From contig NZ_LT985754.1 in NCBI RefSeq assembly GCF_900290285.1, positions 334,299 to 398,298 of the forward strand: a stretch of DNA of 64,000 bases, read 5' to 3'. Source of the DNA: Candidatus Centipeda massiliensis (GTDB lineage Bacteria > Bacillota > Negativicutes > Selenomonadales > Selenomonadaceae). Under the pieces are notes generated by a model that was given only the letters and a program-made list of their open reading frames with translations, had not been told where the DNA came from and searched no databases. Both the position numbers and the translations under genes were made by a program. Each line of letters begins with the position of its first letter. Positions within the stretch are counted from its first letter, which is position 1. This document shows, piece by piece, positions 54,677 through 63,634 of the stretch.

Positions 54677-55011
54677 ATGTTCGTTTTTGTTGACTTCAGA
54701 CGGCTCGCGGCGAAAAAAGCGCTTGCTTCTTCCAGAAAGTCATTCTCTTTCTTCAAACGTCGAATTTCCTTATCCTGTGCCTTGAGCTGGGCGCGAAGCT
54801 GCACGAGCTCCTCGTGCAAGCTCAGGGCACTCTGCGGTGTTTGCGTGCCACACCCAAGATCCAAATATCCAAGACGTTGTGCGCGTGTCCATGTATACAT
54901 CGTGTTCTTGGAAATTCCTAGCTCTTTGGCGGCTTTCGCTTGACCGATTTCCTGCGCCAGCTTGATTGCCTGCACCTTAAATTCGTGATCGTATTGCCTG
55001 TTTGCTGCCAT
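54673..55011 (-). CDS. IS3-family transposase orfA, second copy
   Basis: 112 residues, differing from 48545-48883 only at a few positions (for example DHEFKV for DDEFKV, final I for V). Intact frame. Confidence 0.92.
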   Translation of the reverse strand: MAANRQYDHEFKVQAIKLAQEIGQAKAAKELGISKNTMYTWTRAQRLGYLDLGCGTQTPQSALSLHEELVQLRAQLKAQDKEIRRLKKENDFLEEASAFFAASRLKSTKTNI

Positions 55012-55131
55012 TTTGACCGCTCCTTCTCCTCTTTGACTTTATCTAAAATCCTTGCGAAGAAGTTGTCAACTTTATTTATACAACATCACTGACCTATTCC
55101 TATTTTATCGGGAAAGCAAATCTTTGGCAAG

Positions 55132-55158
55132 GGAATCACTGCATTTATCCGTGCTTCC
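55132..55158 (+). mobile_element. 27-bp MITE remnant
   Basis: GGAATCACTG and GTGCTTCC ends fused with only 9 bp (CATTTATCC) between them. Confidence 0.55.
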
Positions 55159-55177
55159 CACATCTTTCCGCATACAG

Positions 55178-55206
55178 AAAAGCGCGGCGTGTCTGCCGCG
55201 CTTTTA
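55178..55206 (-). terminator. Terminator of serC
   Basis: AAAAGCGCGGC / GCCGCGCTTTT hairpin 15 bp beyond the serC stop. Confidence 0.82.
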
Positions 55207-55220
55207 GTGTGCAGTCAAAA

Positions 55221-56309
55221 TCAGTGCTTCTTGCGGAACTCCTCCATAAATGCCGCGAGTTTCTCGACGCCTGCGAGGGGCATAGCGTTGTAGATGGAGG
55301 CGCGCATGCCGCCGACGCTGCGGTGCCCCTTGATGCCGCTAAGTCCGAGCTCTTTTGCCTGCGCGATGAAGTCCGCCTCAAGGGATTCGCTCGGCAGTCG
55401 GAAGGTGACGTTCATGCGCGAGCGGCTGCCCTTCTCTGCGTGTCCGCGATAGAAGCCGTCGGAGCTGTCGATGGCGTCGTAGAGGAGGGCGGCTTTCTTT
55501 GCGTTTGCCTCGCCCATGGCGGCAAGTCCGCCGTGCTCCTTGATCCAGCGGACGGTCTTGCCGACCATGTAGATGGCGAAGACGGGCGGTGTGTTGTAGA
55601 GGGAGTCGTTCTTTTGGAAGGTGCTGTAGCGCAGCATGGTCGGGAGCTCCGCAGGGGTTGCGGCGAGGAGTTCCTTCTTTGCGACGTTCAGCACAACGCC
55701 CGCAGGACCGAGGTTCTTCTGCACGCCCGCATAGATGAAGTCATAGGAGGAGAAATCCCACGGGCGCGAGAGGATGTCGGAGGACATATCGGCAAAGAGG
55801 GGGACGCCGCCCGTCTCGGGCGTATAGTGGTACTCGGTGCCGTAGATGGTGTTGTTGAGGCAGAGGTGGAGGTAGGCGGCATGCGGGAGAACGTTGAGTT
55901 CGTCCTGACGTGGGACGCGGACGTAGTCCTCCTCCTTGGTCGAGGCGGCGACGGTGCCGACGCCGAGTTTTACGGCCTCCTCGTATGCCTTTTCGGAAAA
56001 TGAGCCGGAGAGGGCATAGCTGCCGGGATGTGCGACGGTGGCGAAGTTCAGCGGGATGAGGGCAAAGGTCTGGCTTGCACCGCCGGCGGTGAAGACGACA
56101 TCGTAGTCATCGCCGAGCCCCATAAGCTCCTTGATGTCCGCCTTTGTCTGCTGATGTACCTCGTCGTAGGCGGGCGCGCGGTGGCTGATCTCGAGGATGG
56201 ACATGCCGGTGCCGTTGAAGTTCAGGAGCTCCGCCTGTACCTCTCTCAGAACGTCCTCGGGCAGGACAGCAGGGCCGGGGTTGAAGTTATAAATGCGTTC
56301 ATTCATCAT
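55221..56309 (-). CDS. serC: Phosphoserine aminotransferase
   Basis: 362 residues (two adjacent ATGs; GAGGGAGAAAC upstream). PLP enzyme of serine synthesis converting 3-phosphohydroxypyruvate to phosphoserine. Typical NFNPGPAVLPEDVLREVQAEL start, FTAGGASQTFALIPLN cofactor loop, PLP lysine in YAGVQKNLGPAG and the C-terminal GHRSVGGMRASIYNAMP. The MITE remnant and terminator separate it from the mobile element. Confidence 0.96.
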   Translation of the reverse strand: MMNERIYNFNPGPAVLPEDVLREVQAELLNFNGTGMSILEISHRAPAYDEVHQQTKADIKELMGLGDDYDVVFTAGGASQTFALIPLNFATVAHPGSYALSGSFSEKAYEEAVKLGVGTVAASTKEEDYVRVPRQDELNVLPHAAYLHLCLNNTIYGTEYHYTPETGGVPLFADMSSDILSRPWDFSSYDFIYAGVQKNLGPAGVVLNVAKKELLAATPAELPTMLRYSTFQKNDSLYNTPPVFAIYMVGKTVRWIKEHGGLAAMGEANAKKAALLYDAIDSSDGFYRGHAEKGSRSRMNVTFRLPSESLEADFIAQAKELGLSGIKGHRSVGGMRASIYNAMPLAGVEKLAAFMEEFRKKH

Positions 56310-56332
56310 GTTTCTCCCTCTCTATCGTTCCA

Positions 56333-57649
56333 TTATTCTTCGGGCGGTACTTCCGTCCGTGTCATGCGGATCTGGGCGACGCGCGCACGATCCATGCGCA
56401 GCACCTCAAAGGTGTAGTCGTCCCATACGCAGGTCTCGCCGACGGTCGGTATGCGCCCAATCTGGGCAGTGACGAAGCCGCCGAGCGTGTGAAAGTGGTC
56501 GTGATCCTCGTCAGGCAGCTCATCAATGCCAAACTCCTCCTTGAACTCGTCGATGGGGAACAGTCCGTCAAAGACCCAGTTTGCCGTCTCCTCCGCGCCG
56601 GTACGCGTGCCGGTGGGGGCATCCTCGTCCGCGCTGCCGATGATCTCGTCCACGATGTCACCCATGGTGATAAAGCCGACGACACCGCCGTACTCGTCGA
56701 GGACGACCGCCTCGTGAATCGCGCCCGTGCGGAATTTTTCGAGGACACGCAGCCCCTCCATCGTGCGCGGCACGAAGAGCGGGCGCCGAATGTAGTCTGC
56801 GAGGTTGAGCTGTGCGCCGTCCAAGACCGCGTCGAGGAGCTCCTTTGCGTAGACGACGCCGCGAAAGTCATCGAGGTTCTCGTACGCGACGGGGAATACG
56901 TCGTGCTCTGCCGCGCGGATGACGCGCAGCTGCTCGGCGCGTGTCTCGGCAAGGTCGATCCACGCGATCTGCGTGCGCGGAGTCATGAGGGCGGAGGCGG
57001 TCTGGTCGCTCATGTGAAAGATGCGGTCGACCATGTCCTGCTCCGCCTTTTCAAACGTGCCGTCCTCCGTGCCCTGCTCCATGAGATCCTTGACGGCATC
57101 CTCCGTGACGGAGGCGCGGTTCTCGGGATTGATGCCAACAAGGAGCAGCAGTCCGCGCGAGACGGAGACGAGCGCAGCGCTCGGCAGTGCTGTCAGGCGC
57201 GTGAGCAGACGGATTGTTCGGTGGCTGCGCATGAGAATCCCCTCGGGATCCTGCAGGGCAATCTGCTTTGGCAGGAAGTCACCGAAGAGCAGGGTGAGAG
57301 CTGTCATGACGAGAATGCTGAGGACGAGCGCGGCGGCAAAGACCTCCATGCCGGGCAGGAGCCTCGCAAGAAATCTGCCGAAGGTGGGAGCCGCCAACAG
57401 TCCGATGCCAAGCCCCATGAGGAGGCTGGTGCAGGTGACGCCCGCCTGAGCCATGGCAAGCGGCGGCGCGGGGTGCTCAAGGATGGCGAGTGCTGCCGCT
57501 GCGTCCCTGTCGCCGTCATCGGCGAGGCGCTCAAGCCGGCCGCGGTGCGAGGCGGTGAGTGCGGCCTCAATCTGTGCAAAGTAGGCGTTTGCCAAGAGGC
57601 AGACAATGAGCAGGATGAGTGCAAGCAGGTCGGATAGGGAACTGTCCAA
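56333..57649 (-). CDS. CNNM/CBS-domain membrane protein (CorC/HlyC-type)
   Basis: About 438 residues from TTG 57649 (GGAAAGGAGC 13-22 bases upstream; no closer ATG in frame). The frame stays open into a MITE upstream, but that part is not native. Domains: DUF21/CNNM with four hydrophobic segments (residues ~1-180), two CBS domains (~200-325: MTPRTQIAWIDLAETRAEQLRVI..., IRRPLFVPRTMEGLRVLEKFRTGAIHEAVVLDEYGGVVGFITMGDIVDEIIG) and a C-terminal CorC_HlyC domain (DGLFPIDEFKEEFGIDELPDEDHDHFHTLGGFVTAQIGRIP). Proposed Mg/Co efflux or ion regulation. Confidence 0.88.
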   Translation of the reverse strand: MDSSLSDLLALILLIVCLLANAYFAQIEAALTASHRGRLERLADDGDRDAAAALAILEHPAPPLAMAQAGVTCTSLLMGLGIGLLAAPTFGRFLARLLPGMEVFAAALVLSILVMTALTLLFGDFLPKQIALQDPEGILMRSHRTIRLLTRLTALPSAALVSVSRGLLLLVGINPENRASVTEDAVKDLMEQGTEDGTFEKAEQDMVDRIFHMSDQTASALMTPRTQIAWIDLAETRAEQLRVIRAAEHDVFPVAYENLDDFRGVVYAKELLDAVLDGAQLNLADYIRRPLFVPRTMEGLRVLEKFRTGAIHEAVVLDEYGGVVGFITMGDIVDEIIGSADEDAPTGTRTGAEETANWVFDGLFPIDEFKEEFGIDELPDEDHDHFHTLGGFVTAQIGRIPTVGETCVWDDYTFEVLRMDRARVAQIRMTRTEVPPEE

Positions 57650-57680
57650 GGCTGTATGCCGCTCCTTTCCATAAAGATAC

Positions 57681-58004
57681 GGAAGCACTGATAAAGGAAG
57701 CACTGATAAATTCAGCCACGCCATCTTGACGCATCTTTTTTGCCCGTACTGTGTCGGCAAATCCTCCACATAGCCCTGCTATGCGTCCGGTTTGCCTCCT
57801 TGTTCGGACGAAAAAATCTACGTCAATCTGACGGACTTCATTTTATCAGCGATTCCTAAATTCAGCCGCGCCATCTTAGCGTATCTTTTTTGCCCGCTTT
57901 TCGTTAGCAAATCCTCCACATAGCTTTGGCTATGCGTCCGGTTTGCCTCCTCAATCGGACAGAAAATCTACGCCAATCTGCAGGACTGTTTTATCAGCGA
58001 TTCC
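57681..58004 (+). mobile_element. Nested pair of MITE-like elements
   Basis: Inner element 57696-57856 (161 bp) is inserted in the left terminal repeat of an outer element made of 57681-57695 plus 57861-58004. TAAA flanks the inner one (57692-57695, 57857-57860). The outer belongs to the CTGTTTTATCAG subtype seen at 29095-29252. Confidence 0.9.
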
Positions 58005-58046
58005 ATAAAAATTCCGCTTGTATTGTAGCACAGATGCGATGAAATG

Positions 58047-59696
58047 TCATTTTTCCACGACAATATCCGTCAGCCCAAAATACTCCTTTGCGCCGTCGCT
58101 GGTCACCCTGTTGTCCCAGTCCTCGTAGAAGACGTGGCGCAGGGCGCGGTTCGTGTTCGCAATGGGGGTGAAATGTACGACGGTCTCACCGCGGGCGCGT
58201 GCTGCCTCGATCTGTGCGATGCGCGCCGCATCCTCTGCACTCATCTCATGCGTGATGAGGAGTGCCGCTGCCGCCGTGTAGGCGACGAGCACGCTTGCCG
58301 CCGTGCGCAGGAGCAGCCCCCCGCGCGGCAGAAGTGCGGCACGGATGGTGCTGTCATGCAGGAGGGCAAGCGCCGCCGTGATGAACATGGTCGCCGAGCT
58401 GAATGTCGCACGCCCCGGAAAGGTCGGCGCGGCGAACATGACGAGGTTGTTGCAGACGGCAAGTCCCATCAGGAACGTCGCATAGCGTGCGGCGGGATAG
58501 GCGCGCAGCACTGCGGCAGTGGAGATCTCGGCTGCCGCAGTGCGCATGAAGGCGCGTGTCAGGCCGAGCTGCTGCTTCAGCCGTGCGTAGCAGAGCAGAA
58601 TGAGGAACCAGTAGATCGCCATCTCCTCAAAGCCGTTCATGACATTCGTGAACAGGTGGATCGTCTTGGGCTTGGTCAGCCCCAGCGGTGTCAGCACGCC
58701 CCCGATCAGAGCGTCGCGGAGCGCGGCGGCGAACCAGCCGCCCGTGAAGTAGGAGACGGTGAGCAGCACGAGCACGGCGGTGAGGAGGATCATGCCCTTG
58801 CCCGCCGGTGCGGCGGGCGGCAGCGCACCGCCGGCAAGGCTGCGGCGGCAGAGGCGCAGCACCGTCAGGATGAGGAGCAGGACGGGCAGAAGATAGAGGA
58901 TCATCTCCCCCTGTCCCGCAAACTGATTGCCGAAGTGCAGGAGGATTCCCTTGCCCGCACCCTGCTCATCGTAGCGCACATAGTTGCCGGGGGCGGCGAC
59001 AAGTCCGACGAGTCCCGTGAGCGCACCGAGCGCGCCCGCTGCCATCCACGGCGGCAGAAAGGCGTAGTGCCGCCATGCGTAGAGAGAAGCGCCGCAGGTC
59101 ACCATGACCACCGTCACCGCGAGATTTTCAATCGACCAGCCGCCGAGGATCCCAAGCAGGAACATGGGGAGCACAGCCCACGTGCGGCGCAGACGATGCC
59201 CCTCGCCCAGCTCCCGCAGGCCGATGTTGTACGGCAGGAGACTGAGCAGCCCGAGCACGGCAGACCAGAGGTAGACCGTCGCGCCGCATTTCCATATCGT
59301 CACCTCGGCGAAATGCGGGATGCAGAGCCATGCGAGCACAAAGGCGGCAGCAAACAGCCCCGGCGCCTGCCAAAAGGACGTGCTGCGCCGCGCGTGCATC
59401 GCGAGGAGCACGACGAGCAGCAGGAATACGAACGCGTTTGCAGCATCGAAAGGCACCTTGCCGGCGAGCAGCAGCGTGTCGAGGAAAAAGAAGGTCACCA
59501 TGCGCCCGCCGTGCTCGTAGTAGTGGTGCAGGAGAGAGTCGATCACATCGGGGAACGTCGTGATATGTACCCCCGTGTGCCAGATCATCGAGTAGTCATA
59601 GTCGTCGCGGTGCAGCGGCATAAAATAATTGAGCGCGAACATCAGGGCGAAAATGAGGAGCGCCGTGAGCACCGTCCACATCGTATTTCTATTCAT
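58047..59696 (-). CDS. DUF6056 family polytopic membrane protein
   Basis: 549 residues with about 11 membrane helices. After the first helix comes a periplasmic loop with HRDDYDYSMIWHTG, an Asp-Asp motif like the catalytic loop of GT-C glycosyltransferases, and HYYEHGGRMVTFF. These are hallmarks of DUF6056 proteins, which are found in surface-polysaccharide or lipid-modification loci. The activity is unproven. Overlaps the upstream YdjC gene by 8 bp, so the two form an operon. ATG 59696 after GAGAGAGAGGA. Confidence 0.78.
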   Translation of the reverse strand: MNRNTMWTVLTALLIFALMFALNYFMPLHRDDYDYSMIWHTGVHITTFPDVIDSLLHHYYEHGGRMVTFFFLDTLLLAGKVPFDAANAFVFLLLVVLLAMHARRSTSFWQAPGLFAAAFVLAWLCIPHFAEVTIWKCGATVYLWSAVLGLLSLLPYNIGLRELGEGHRLRRTWAVLPMFLLGILGGWSIENLAVTVVMVTCGASLYAWRHYAFLPPWMAAGALGALTGLVGLVAAPGNYVRYDEQGAGKGILLHFGNQFAGQGEMILYLLPVLLLILTVLRLCRRSLAGGALPPAAPAGKGMILLTAVLVLLTVSYFTGGWFAAALRDALIGGVLTPLGLTKPKTIHLFTNVMNGFEEMAIYWFLILLCYARLKQQLGLTRAFMRTAAAEISTAAVLRAYPAARYATFLMGLAVCNNLVMFAAPTFPGRATFSSATMFITAALALLHDSTIRAALLPRGGLLLRTAASVLVAYTAAAALLITHEMSAEDAARIAQIEAARARGETVVHFTPIANTNRALRHVFYEDWDNRVTSDGAKEYFGLTDIVVEK

Positions 59697-60555
59697 GCAA
59701 TCCTCTCTCTCTTGGTGAGTATGCGCGGAAATTTACGATCTGTGCGCCGTTTACCGCAAGTGCCGCAGCGACCTCCGGCGCGCAGACGGCAGCAAGTTCC
59801 GCCTCGAAGTCGTGATCCCAGAGGCAGTCGCGCACGAGCACGGCATTGTCCGTACCGGGGTGGAGCATGACCTCCGTCGTCCCCTCTCTGAGATTTGCTG
59901 CGACCGCGGAGAGGGCAGACGTATCGACTGCCTCGCCCGCGACGATGCCGGCGAAGTGCTCGGGCGTACGGATGCCGCGTTGCCGTGCCTTCGCCGCTGC
60001 ACGACGGGCGAGAACGGCAAGCCCCGTGCGGCCGATGAGCTGTCCGATGCCGCCGAACTTCCCTGCAAAGAGCCGGGCACGCGGCGCGCGCATCGCAGGA
60101 ATCCCTGCCGCACAGCAGAGATCGAGCACGATGCCCAAGACGCCCGGCAGGACGTGTGTGTGCTGATGGCTGTCCGCGTGCGTCGGGCGGATGCCCGCTG
60201 CCTCCACGCGCCGCAGCTGTGCCGCCAGCTCCGCGCGCACCTCTGCGAGATTTACCGCGCCGCGCAGGACGCGGAGGGTGAACGCCGTGTGATCGTCGAC
60301 GAAGACGCCCGCCTCCGTGACGAGTGACGGGATCTCGGCGGGCGGCAGGACGGGATTGCCGTTGACGAGCGTGAGATGAATGCCGACGCCGAGGGCGGGT
60401 GTACGTGCGGCAAGTGCCGCCGCAGCATCGAACGCTGCGCCGCCCGGCATGATCGTCGCCGAGCGCAGAACACCGTCGCGGACACCCCGTTCGACGGCAT
60501 GGTTGATCTGTGCGTGCCGCCCAAAATCGTCGGCATTCAGAATGATTTGCTTCAC
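59689..60555 (-). CDS. YdjC/ChbG-type carbohydrate deacetylase
   Basis: 288 residues. Metal-dependent deacetylase of N-acetylated sugars: NADDFGRHAQIN (catalytic Asp and metal Asp), GVGIHLTLVNG (His) and ADSHQHTHVLPG (His ligands). Family members act on chitooligosaccharides or, as HpnK-like enzymes, on lipid-linked sugars. With the DUF6056 neighbour, modification of an envelope glycan is plausible. ATG 60555; AGAGGAAAAC upstream. Confidence 0.88.
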   Translation of the reverse strand: MKQIILNADDFGRHAQINHAVERGVRDGVLRSATIMPGGAAFDAAAALAARTPALGVGIHLTLVNGNPVLPPAEIPSLVTEAGVFVDDHTAFTLRVLRGAVNLAEVRAELAAQLRRVEAAGIRPTHADSHQHTHVLPGVLGIVLDLCCAAGIPAMRAPRARLFAGKFGGIGQLIGRTGLAVLARRAAAKARQRGIRTPEHFAGIVAGEAVDTSALSAVAANLREGTTEVMLHPGTDNAVLVRDCLWDHDFEAELAAVCAPEVAAALAVNGAQIVNFRAYSPRERGLHE

Positions 60556-60706
60556 GTTGTTTTCCTCTGTGTTTTCAGGATCCTGTGCTATGATAACCGA
60601 TCATAGCAATATTTTCGACAAAAAACATGAAATTACCTTTTCTCTATAGGTCTTTTGTAGTAAAATAGCATAGAAAATCTCTATATATTTCACAAAGGAG
60701 CATCTT

Positions 60707-61495
60707 ATGATCGTTGAAATCATCAGCGTGGGCACGGAGCTGCTCATGGGCAGCATCGTGAACACGAATGCGCAGCACATTGCACGGAAACTCGCACACA
60801 TGGGACTGGACTCGTACTATCAGACCGTCGTCGGCGACAACCCGGAGCGGCTGCGCGCCGCGCTTGACATTGCGTACACGCGCGCGGACTGCGTCATTAC
60901 GACGGGCGGGCTTGGCCCGACGAAGGATGATCTGACGAAGGAAATGCTCATCTCCTATTTCGGCTGTGTACCCGTGGAGAACGAGGAGACCCTGCGCCGC
61001 CTTGAGGAGCGCGCTGCAAAGCGCGGCGTGGCACTCACGGAGAGCATGCGCAAGCAGGCGACCGTACCGTCGGGGGCGCTGGTGCTGCAGAACGACCACG
61101 GCACGGCGCCCGGCGTCATCATCGAGAAGGACGGACGCGCCTGCATCATGCTCCCCGGTCCGCCGAAGGAGATGGTGCCGATGTTCGAGACGGCGTGTGC
61201 AACATTCCTGCGCAAGAAGAGTGACAAGGTCTTCGTCTCCATGAACATCAAACTCTATTCGATGGCGGAAAAGGGACTCGTCGTCGGAGAGTCACCCGTC
61301 GCCGACCGCCTCGGGAGCCTCGTGGACGGTGAGAATCCCTCCGTTGCGACTTATGCGAAGGACGACGGCTGCCTCGTGCGCGTCACGGCGGCGGCGCCGA
61401 CGGCAGAGGAGGCGCGGGTGCTGCTCGCACCGACACTAGCCGCCACGCGCGAAGCGATTGGGGAAGCGTACATCAGATATGTGGAAGAGGACTAG
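60707..61495 (+). CDS. CinA-like protein, MoCF domain only
   Basis: 262 residues from ATG 60707 (AAAGGAGC upstream). The N-terminal COG1058 domain is clear: EIISVGTELLMGSIVNTNAQHIARKLAHMG...TTGGLGPTKDDLTKE...MLPGPPKEMVPMFE, then the middle KH-like part. The usual C-terminal nicotinamide-nucleotide amidase (PncC) domain of ~150 residues is absent; the frame ends naturally and the next gene follows at once. It may keep ADP-ribose pyrophosphatase activity. Confidence 0.88.
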   Translation: MIVEIISVGTELLMGSIVNTNAQHIARKLAHMGLDSYYQTVVGDNPERLRAALDIAYTRADCVITTGGLGPTKDDLTKEMLISYFGCVPVENEETLRRLEERAAKRGVALTESMRKQATVPSGALVLQNDHGTAPGVIIEKDGRACIMLPGPPKEMVPMFETACATFLRKKSDKVFVSMNIKLYSMAEKGLVVGESPVADRLGSLVDGENPSVATYAKDDGCLVRVTAAAPTAEEARVLLAPTLAATREAIGEAYIRYVEED

Positions 61496-62902
61496 ATGCA
61501 GATGGGGATGCTCGGACGGGGCATGGGAGTGCTCCTTGCCGTTCTTGTCGTATGTGCGGTGCTGCCTGTGGATGCAGCCGCGCGGGAAGTACCGCGCCAT
61601 ACGGCGCAGTCTGCGGGAAAGGCGGAGCGCGCCATGCAGGAAATAACCGCGCAGATCGCAGCCATGCAGGAGGGGACGCCTCAGACCCCGTCCGTCTCTG
61701 CGGTGCCGTCTGCCCAGCAGCCCACGGATGCCGTCCTCCTGCAATGGCAGCCCTACCCTGCGGCGGTGCGCTATGCCGTGCGCGTCCTGCGCGGCACGCC
61801 GGGCGCGTCCATGACCGTACTGGCGGTCATGGAGCAGATCTATACGACAGGGCTGCACCTGCCGCTTGCGGCGTATGGATCTGCCGACGAACTCTATTGG
61901 ACCGTGCAGCCGCTGGGCTATCAGGGGACACCGCTGGCACCGCCGTCGGCGCCGCACCCTGTGCGCGGGGAAAAGGAAAACCCTGCAGCACCCGTGCTGA
62001 CAGCGGAGTACGACAAAATGGCGTATGCGCCGCTCTATCCCGTCTACGCATGGATCCCGCTCGCGGGGCAGCAGCATCACGAGGTCGAAGTCTACCGCCG
62101 CGAAGCGGGGCACGACCGCTGCCTGCATACCCTGCGTGCGGGCGAGTACGACGTCTATGACGACGCGCCGTTCACCGTGCCGGGACATTATTTCTACCGC
62201 GTGCGCGGCGTGACGGAGCTTGGGACACCGATTTCGGACTGGTCGAACTACGGGACATTCACCGTCGCAGATCGTACGCCGATTGCAGCGCTCGGGGACA
62301 GCATCACCCACGGTGGCGGCGCGATTACCGTACCGCCCTCGTACACCCTCTACGACTGGGAGACCTACTGCTCCATCCCCGTGAAAAACCTCGGACACAG
62401 CGGCGATACCACGGCGGAGATGCTCGCGCGGTTTGACCGCGATGTCCTTCCCTTTTCTCCGCGCGTCCTCATCATCATGGGCGGGGTCAACGACTTCCGC
62501 GCCGGCATCTACGGCGCGGAGAGCGTACGCAACCTCGCCGCCCTGCGCGAAAAGTGCAAAGCACGTGGCATCACGCCGATCTTCCTGACGGCAACGCCAA
62601 TCCGCCCCGCCATGATGACCGCGCGCATGACCATCCAGACCCCGCCGTCCGATTGGTGGGCGCACCGTGACTACATCAACAACTGGGTCATGCAGCAGGA
62701 GTACAGCATCGACGTCTCCACCGTCCTCTCGGACGAGGAGGGGCAGCTTGAGGCGGACTATACCACCGATGGGCTGCACCCCGACCTCGCGGGCAAGAAA
62801 TACATCGGCGAGCGCGTCGACGCCTACCTGCGCGAGCATTTTGCCTATGCCGCGGGCGAAGCGCAGCGGCGTGTGCAGATCATGAAACAAACGAACCAAT
62901 AA
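61496..62902 (+). CDS. Secreted SGNH/GDSL hydrolase with fibronectin-like N-terminal region
   Basis: 468 residues, starting directly after the cinA-like stop. Signal peptide (LLAVLVVCAVLPVDAAA). Residues ~70-260 contain two fibronectin type III-like segments (AVLLQWQPYPAAVRYAVRVLRG and APLYPVYAWIPLAGQQHHEVEVYRR). The SGNH domain has the nucleophile in ALGDSITHG (near residue 265-273), Gly in NLGHSGDTT, Asn in MGGVNDF (near 330) and the Asp/His pair in TDGLHPD (near 424). Likely an esterase acting on envelope or extracellular polysaccharide. Coupled to the genes on both sides. Confidence 0.88.
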   Translation: MQMGMLGRGMGVLLAVLVVCAVLPVDAAAREVPRHTAQSAGKAERAMQEITAQIAAMQEGTPQTPSVSAVPSAQQPTDAVLLQWQPYPAAVRYAVRVLRGTPGASMTVLAVMEQIYTTGLHLPLAAYGSADELYWTVQPLGYQGTPLAPPSAPHPVRGEKENPAAPVLTAEYDKMAYAPLYPVYAWIPLAGQQHHEVEVYRREAGHDRCLHTLRAGEYDVYDDAPFTVPGHYFYRVRGVTELGTPISDWSNYGTFTVADRTPIAALGDSITHGGGAITVPPSYTLYDWETYCSIPVKNLGHSGDTTAEMLARFDRDVLPFSPRVLIIMGGVNDFRAGIYGAESVRNLAALREKCKARGITPIFLTATPIRPAMMTARMTIQTPPSDWWAHRDYINNWVMQQEYSIDVSTVLSDEEGQLEADYTTDGLHPDLAGKKYIGERVDAYLREHFAYAAGEAQRRVQIMKQTNQ

Positions 62903-62917
62903 AAGGAGGGGCTTTCC

Positions 62918-63604
62918 ATGAAACCCGCTATGCGCCTTGGCGCGATCCTGCTCCTCGTCCTCACACTCATCGGCGGCGCGTACACGGGCTACTGCTGGCA
63001 GCGTGACCGCACGCCCGAGGCGGCACTCTACCAGATCGCACGCGCCGTGACGAACGAGGATCGCGCACTCTTTGACGAATACGTGGACGAGGATGCCGTA
63101 CTCGCCTCTATGCACACAGATGCGAGCACCCTTCTCGCGGACAACATAGAGGCACTCCACGCGCGGCACCCTTCCGACTGGTTCTTCCGCCACGACACCG
63201 CCTTCATGCGGGACTACATGGCGCAGCACCGCACGGAGTACATCGGTACGGCACGCATGGCACTCGACTTTTATTTCGATGCGCAGCGTGTACCCGTGAC
63301 GAAGGTGGACGGCAATGCACGGTGGGGATCGGACGAGATGCGTGCCTTTGCCGCGCACTATACAGCCAGCCTCGAGCCGGCACAGATCACGGGCGACCAT
63401 GCGGCGGTGAACGTCCGCGTGCGCGGTGACGATAGTGATTATGGGAGACTCCTGCCGGAAGGCTCGCTCACGATGGAACTGGCGCGGCAGGAGGACGGAC
63501 GCTGGAAGCTCGTCCGCATCTACACCGACACTGCGCGCACGAACGGCTTTTATGCCTTTGTCGATGCGGCAGAGCACTACTGGACACTGCAGGGCTGGGA
63601 CTGA
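62918..63604 (+). CDS. Membrane-anchored DUF2939-like protein
   Basis: 228 residues from ATG 62918 (AAAGGAGGGG upstream). One N-terminal membrane anchor (LGAILLLVLTLIGGAYTGYCW), then RDRTPEAALYQIARAVTNEDRALFDEYVDEDAVLASM, a DUF2939-type start, and a C-terminal cystatin-like region (VNVRVRGDDSDYGRLLPEGSLTMELARQEDGRWKLVRIY). Probably faces the periplasm. Function unknown; same operon as the SGNH hydrolase, 15 bp apart. Confidence 0.7.
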   Translation: MKPAMRLGAILLLVLTLIGGAYTGYCWQRDRTPEAALYQIARAVTNEDRALFDEYVDEDAVLASMHTDASTLLADNIEALHARHPSDWFFRHDTAFMRDYMAQHRTEYIGTARMALDFYFDAQRVPVTKVDGNARWGSDEMRAFAAHYTASLEPAQITGDHAAVNVRVRGDDSDYGRLLPEGSLTMELARQEDGRWKLVRIYTDTARTNGFYAFVDAAEHYWTLQGWD

Positions 63605-63634
63605 CCCGCTTTTTATAGGAAAGGAGAGAAAAAT

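Larger units (their letters stand above)
53555..55088 (-). mobile_element. IS3-family insertion sequence, second copy interrupted by MITE
   Basis: Near-identical to 48468-49836 but inverted. Length 1534 bp equals 1369 + 161 (MITE) + 4 (target duplication). No matching flank duplication (GTT, CTG), so this copy may have rearranged. Confidence 0.92.
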
